Program-made: the position numbers and the translations under genes | Shown here: in pieces, positions 33,848 through 36,902 of the stretch | Layout of the letters: each line of letters opens with the position of its first letter | Numbering within the stretch: the first letter of the stretch is position 1 | Notes under the pieces: model-generated | The model's input: the letters and a program-made list of their open reading frames with translations, nothing else | Told to the model about the DNA's origin: nothing | The model's database searches: none | Source: Chitinophagaceae bacterium | GTDB lineage: Bacteria > Bacteroidota > Bacteroidia > Chitinophagales > Chitinophagaceae | Assembly (NCBI GenBank): GCA_947380605.1 | Contig: CANCRO010000020.1 | Coordinates: 1-36,902 of the forward strand | Direction: 5' to 3' | DNA: 36,902 nt

Positions 33848-33868
33848 GTTGTATATTTTTTAATGTAT

Positions 33869-33895
33869 GATGTCTGATGTAAGGATGTCTGATGT
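33869..33895. repeat. Inverted-repeat arm 1 (short GATGTCTGATGT repeats)
   Basis: Copies of the GATGTCTGATGT motif with an AAG insert, 27 bases long. Its reverse complement matches 34010-34036 at 26 of 27 positions. Loosely repeated motif copies extend from about 33864 to 33900. Confidence 0.8.
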
Positions 33896-34005
33896 CTGAT
33901 TTGGTTAAATTTGAAAGATCTCTTTTTTTACTAGCCTAAGTAAGTCATGAAAAAGATTTTGAATGAAGAAAAAAATTCAATCGGAAAAAATCAGCCATCC
34001 AAAAA

Positions 34006-35100
34006 TCATACATCAAACATCCTTACATCAGACATCCTTACATCCGACATCCTTAAATCAAGTACCATCTCCCCACTACCTCCTTCAAAATCCTTCACCC
34101 ATTTAGTTAATACATCCACCCACAAAGAGTTAGTATTCAGACAAGGAATCATTGTGTACGACTCCCCACCTGCTTCCATAAAAGATTCTTTTCCTCTTTC
34201 ATTGATCTCTTCTAATGTTTCCAAACAATCGCTTACAAATGCTGGGCAAAGTATCAGTAATTTCTTGATACCTTCTTTCGGCATTTCCTCCAATCGCTTA
34301 TCTGTAAAGGGCTGTAACCATCCTTTTCCCAACCTCGACTGAAAAGCGATGCTATATTGATGTTCTGGTATTTGCAAAGCCTGCATGACCAATTGGGTAG
34401 TCGTAAATACCTGGTGACGATAACATTTTGCATGAGCCGGAGAAGGAATTTGACAACAGTTCTCAACCTTAAGACAGTGACAACTAGTTACATCACTTTT
34501 ACGGACATGCCTTCCCGGTATACCATGATAACTAAATAAAATATGGTCGTGCGGTTGATTAAGAAAAGGCTTTATATTTTCAGCCAAAGCATGAATATAA
34601 TTAGGTTCATTATAAAAGGGTTTCAAAAATTTTAAGTTGAATGGATACTTACCTTCAATATGCACCTCCCTTGCAAACTCAACTGCAGTTTCAAAAGAAG
34701 ACATGGCATAATGAGGATACAAGGGAATAGCCAACACTTCGTCTAGATCAGGATGATTGGTTAATAAATCATCGAAGGCATTGGCTACAGTTGGATTGCC
34801 ATAGCGCATAGCAAACTTCACTGGCACATCAACCTGTTGCTGAAGGACTTGTTGCAATTGTTTGGTCAACACCACCAAAGGAGACCCTTCCTTAGTCCAA
34901 ATAGTTGCATATGCTTCCGCAGACTTGGGCGCCCTGAAGGGCACAATAATACCGTTGATCAAAACATATCTGGCCAAAAAAGGTATATCAATTACTCTTT
35001 CATCCATTAAAAACTGTCTAAGATAAGTGCGCACATCTTTAACTGAAGTCGAATCGGGTGAACCTAAATTCATTAAAACAACGCCTATTTTTTTTGCCAT
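34006..35100 (-). CDS. hemH: Ferrochelatase with repeat-derived C-terminal tail
   Basis: HemH inserts ferrous iron into protoporphyrin IX to give protoheme. The body fits the family: IGVVLMNLGSPDS at the start, FAMRYGNPTV, IPLYPHYAMSSFETAV, HILFSYHGIPGRHVRKSD with the catalytic His, CYRHQVFTTTQLVMQAL, YSIAFQSRLGKGWLQPFTD and ILCPAFVSDCLETLEEI with a catalytic-loop Glu. At 364 aa the final part DLRMSDVRMSDVRMFDV is unusual: it is encoded by about three 15-bp tandem repeats and replaces the ordinary ending, the stop codon lying inside the repeat block. The gene is divergent from hemA and upstream of hemJ. Confidence 0.94.
   Translation of the reverse strand: MAKKIGVVLMNLGSPDSTSVKDVRTYLRQFLMDERVIDIPFLARYVLINGIIVPFRAPKSAEAYATIWTKEGSPLVVLTKQLQQVLQQQVDVPVKFAMRYGNPTVANAFDDLLTNHPDLDEVLAIPLYPHYAMSSFETAVEFAREVHIEGKYPFNLKFLKPFYNEPNYIHALAENIKPFLNQPHDHILFSYHGIPGRHVRKSDVTSCHCLKVENCCQIPSPAHAKCYRHQVFTTTQLVMQALQIPEHQYSIAFQSRLGKGWLQPFTDKRLEEMPKEGIKKLLILCPAFVSDCLETLEEINERGKESFMEAGGESYTMIPCLNTNSLWVDVLTKWVKDFEGGSGEMVLDLRMSDVRMSDVRMFDV
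34007..34057. repeat. 15-bp tandem repeats in the 3' end of hemH; contains inverted-repeat arm 2
   Basis: On the minus strand AGGATGTCNGATGTA is present about three times (variants TCG, TCT, TTT), read as R-M-S/F-D-V. Positions 34010-34036 form an inverted repeat with 33869-33895, with 114 bases between the arms. Confidence 0.82.
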
Positions 35101-35165
35101 AAAATAATTATATCCTATTAATACATTCTGTTGTTTTACTTAATTTTCAATGATTTCGTAAATAA

Positions 35166-35198
35166 TTGAAAATAAGCTGAAAGCAATTGCTAATTTTG
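35166..35198 (+). promoter_or_regulatory. Distal promoter candidate of hemA
   Basis: TTG (35166-35168), 22-base spacer, TAATTTTG (35191-35198). It would give a leader of about 130 bases before the hemA ATG. Confidence 0.45.
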
Positions 35199-35294
35199 GA
35201 TACAAAGTAATGATTACAATATATTTTTAAAAAGTCCATTCAGCAAAATGACAATCAAATGACATTGAAATTAGATTTAAACCTTGGGCAGAAT

Positions 35295-35302
35295 TACTTT
35301 TG
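35295..35302 (+). promoter_or_regulatory. Proximal -7 box of hemA
   Basis: TACTTTTG matches TAnnTTTG exactly and is the same octamer as at smpB. It lies 33 bases before the hemA ATG. No good -33 TTG at the right distance (nearest is 27 bases upstream). Confidence 0.5.
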
Positions 35303-35335
35303 CAATGAAATTAATTAAAACAGTTTTTAAAAAAG

Positions 35336-36580
35336 ATGCTCGAATTGAATACAATTAGTTTATCGAATTTCTTTATAGCGGGTATCAATTACAAAAAAAC
35401 AGATGCTAATCTAAGGGGACAATATGCAATTAATAAGGATCAATACCAACGACTAATTGCATTGGCACCACAAATGGAAGTAACTGAATTTTTTATTCTC
35501 TCCACTTGCAATCGTACAGAAATTTATGGCTTTGCAAACCAGGCTTCAAGTTTATCCAACCTATTGTGTACACAAACTATTGGCTCAATTGATTGCTTTA
35601 ACGAAATCGCGTATGTAAAAAAAGGTGATCAAGCAATCGAACACTTCTTTACTGTTGCTGCTGGGCTAGATTCTCAAATTTTGGGTGATTACGAAATAGT
35701 CGGACAAATAAAACAGGCGGTGAAGTTTTCCAAAGATCAACATTTTATTGGAACCTATTTGGATAGATTAGTAAATGATGTTTTACAATGTTGCAAATCA
35801 ATCAGAACTTCTACTGCCTTAAGTGGAGGTACAGTATCTGTTTCGTTTGCAGCTGTACAGTATATTAAACAAGAAATTAATTCTGTTAAAAATAAAAAAA
35901 TCCTCTTATTGGGCACCGGTAAAATCGGACGGAACACCTGTAAGAATTTAGTGGCTTATTTAGAAACAAAAAATATCACGCTAATCAATAGAACGGATGA
36001 AAAATCTGCTGAACTAGCTAATGATCTTGGATTGCATTATGCCCCAATGGATGAGTTAACTAAACAAATCCATGAATCAGCTATTATTTTAGTAGCTACT
36101 AATGCAGATAAACCCATTATAACTTCCGCTCAATTAATTAATAGTGGCACTAAACTAATTATTGATCTTTCCATTCCTTACAACGTAGAAAAATCAGCTG
36201 AAGATTTACCTAACATTACGCTGATCAATGTAGATGCACTTGGTAAGATTAAAGACGAAACCCTTCACAAAAGAGAAGCAGAGATTCCGAAGGCGAAAAA
36301 TATTATTGCTAAGCATATCCAAGAATTTATGGACTGGTATGAGATGCGTAAAAATGTACCGGTTTTAAAAGCAGTTAAGCACAAACTAGAAGCGATAGAA
36401 AGCAGTAGCTTAGTTACTACTAATTTTTCTCAAATAAATACTGAGTCAAATCAAATTGATGCCAATGAAAAAATTCAAAAAGTAATTAATGTCTTAGCCT
36501 TAAAAATGCGCAACCAAAATTATCGGGGTTGCAATTATATAGAAGCTATTAATGAATACATTGCCATCGACCCAAACTAA
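35336..36580 (+). CDS. hemA: Glutamyl-tRNA reductase
   Basis: This NADPH enzyme reduces glutamyl-tRNA to glutamate-1-semialdehyde, the first step of tetrapyrrole synthesis by the C5 route. The catalytic Cys58 is in STCNRTEIYGF; the catalytic-domain helix FTVAAGLDSQILGDYEIVGQIK follows. The NADPH-binding Rossmann loop LLGTGKIGRNTCKNL is at about 187-201 and the C-terminal dimerisation helix region begins near 305 (EAEIPKAKNIIAKHIQEFMDWYEMRKNVP). At 414 aa it is full length. hemC follows after five bases, so the two are co-transcribed. The start at 35336 is favoured over the unrelated 17-codon frame at 35305. Confidence 0.95.
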   Translation: MLELNTISLSNFFIAGINYKKTDANLRGQYAINKDQYQRLIALAPQMEVTEFFILSTCNRTEIYGFANQASSLSNLLCTQTIGSIDCFNEIAYVKKGDQAIEHFFTVAAGLDSQILGDYEIVGQIKQAVKFSKDQHFIGTYLDRLVNDVLQCCKSIRTSTALSGGTVSVSFAAVQYIKQEINSVKNKKILLLGTGKIGRNTCKNLVAYLETKNITLINRTDEKSAELANDLGLHYAPMDELTKQIHESAIILVATNADKPIITSAQLINSGTKLIIDLSIPYNVEKSAEDLPNITLINVDALGKIKDETLHKREAEIPKAKNIIAKHIQEFMDWYEMRKNVPVLKAVKHKLEAIESSSLVTTNFSQINTESNQIDANEKIQKVINVLALKMRNQNYRGCNYIEAINEYIAIDPN

Positions 36581-36585
36581 TTGAT

Positions 36586-36902
36586 ATGGACAAAGTGATA
36601 AGGATAGGAACAAGAGAAAGCCAATTAGCAGTTTGGCAGGCAACGCTTGTACAAAAAGAGCTTTCTAAAAACGGTCATCAGTCAGAATTGATTTATATAA
36701 AAAGTGATGGCGATATAGATTTACATACGCCTATTTACGAATTCGGAGTTCAAGGTGTGTTTACTAAGAGTCTTGATATCGCTGTTCTAAATAATACCAT
36801 TGATATTGCAGTTCATTCAATGAAAGATGTCCCTATTCAATTAGCGAAAGGCATTATTCAATCCGCAGTTTTAAAGAGAGCTTCTTACAAAGATATTCTA
36901 GT
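36586..36902 (+). CDS. hemC: Porphobilinogen deaminase (hydroxymethylbilane synthase), partial (3' end outside window)
   Basis: HemC joins four porphobilinogen units into hydroxymethylbilane, upstream of uroporphyrinogen III and so of both heme and siroheme. About 105 codons of roughly 300 are visible. Family motifs are RIGTRESQLAVWQA at the N-terminus, LIYIKSDGDID, FGVQGVFTKSLDIAVL and IDIAVHSMKDVPIQLAKG, the last containing the active-site SMKDVP. It begins five bases after hemA and runs off the right edge. It is the second gene of a rightward heme operon. Confidence 0.95.
   Translation, partial: MDKVIRIGTRESQLAVWQATLVQKELSKNGHQSELIYIKSDGDIDLHTPIYEFGVQGVFTKSLDIAVLNNTIDIAVHSMKDVPIQLAKGIIQSAVLKRASYKDIL

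Noticed and set aside
33864-34057. A CRISPR array from the GATGTCTGATGT repeats
   Set aside because: Units are 10-15 bp, contiguous and degenerate, with no regular spacers and no cas genes.
33947-34342. A 131-aa frame on the plus strand at the hemH 3' end
   Set aside because: It is antisense to hemH and made partly of the tandem repeat; its repeated residues (LTSDILTSDIL) come from the repeat, not from selection.
35305-35358. A 17-codon open frame (MKLIKTVFKK...) overlapping the hemA start, as a leader peptide
   Set aside because: Its ATG lies only three bases after the TAnnTTTG box, at or before the expected transcription start, and the peptide shows no leader-type pattern.

Overview
The window is AT-rich, densely coded DNA that looks like a Bacteroidota chromosome, most probably of the Chitinophagaceae or close relatives. 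This rests on the recurring TAnnTTTG -7 promoter box with TTG about 20 bases upstream, the lack of Shine-Dalgarno sequences, the sdhCAB gene order with a one-gene cytochrome b subunit, the HU-CCDC81/SPOR protein, a CarboxypepD_reg-type TonB receptor, DUF2490, HemJ, and the protein sequences as I recognise them. No phage, insertion sequence, CRISPR, rRNA or tRNA is visible. The taxonomic call is from pattern recognition, not a search.

Layout. 1-3320 (minus): succinate dehydrogenase sdhC-sdhA-sdhB, sdhB cut by the window edge. 3438-4974 (minus): an unrecognised 187-aa protein and a BadF/NagK-type sugar kinase. 5078-12138 (plus): housekeeping genes for a C-terminal processing protease, cystathionine beta-synthase, class II aldolase, accD, smpB and an acyl-ACP desaturase. 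12341-14867: an FKBP lipoprotein with a small membrane protein (minus), then an HU-like/SPOR membrane protein and a YhhN protein (plus). 14885-17737: metZ-like sulfhydrylase, OsmC protein and metX. 17784-21643 (minus): DUF2490 protein and a large TonB-dependent receptor. 22028-33048 (minus): a ten-gene assimilatory sulfate-reduction operon. 33323-36902: heme genes hemJ and hemH (minus) divergent from hemA and hemC (plus, hemC cut by the window edge).

How the genes work together. The operon cysH-cysD-cysN-cysE-cysK-cobA-cysJ-cysI-met8-tauE carries everything needed to turn sulfate into cysteine: ATP sulfurylase (cysDN), a [4Fe-4S] APS reductase (cysH), sulfite reductase (cysJI), the siroheme branch that sulfite reductase needs (cobA, met8), O-acetylserine synthesis (cysE) and cysteine synthase (cysK), plus a TauE/SafE membrane carrier. 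No APS kinase is present and cysN is not fused to one, which fits direct reduction of APS. The nearby metX, metZ-like and cystathionine beta-synthase genes link sulfide and cysteine to methionine. The heme genes share uroporphyrinogen III with the siroheme branch.

The most interesting signal is regulatory. A 19-bp imperfect palindrome, GTCTATTRATTTGGTAGAC, lies at the promoter of cysH and again, on the other strand, at the promoter of the TonB receptor. Each region also holds a second, degenerate copy. This ties the receptor, and perhaps DUF2490, to the sulfur regulon and suggests the receptor imports a sulfur source. A second oddity is the ferrochelatase gene, whose 3' end runs into a 15-bp tandem repeat that adds an RMSDV-type tail and forms one arm of a near-perfect inverted repeat.
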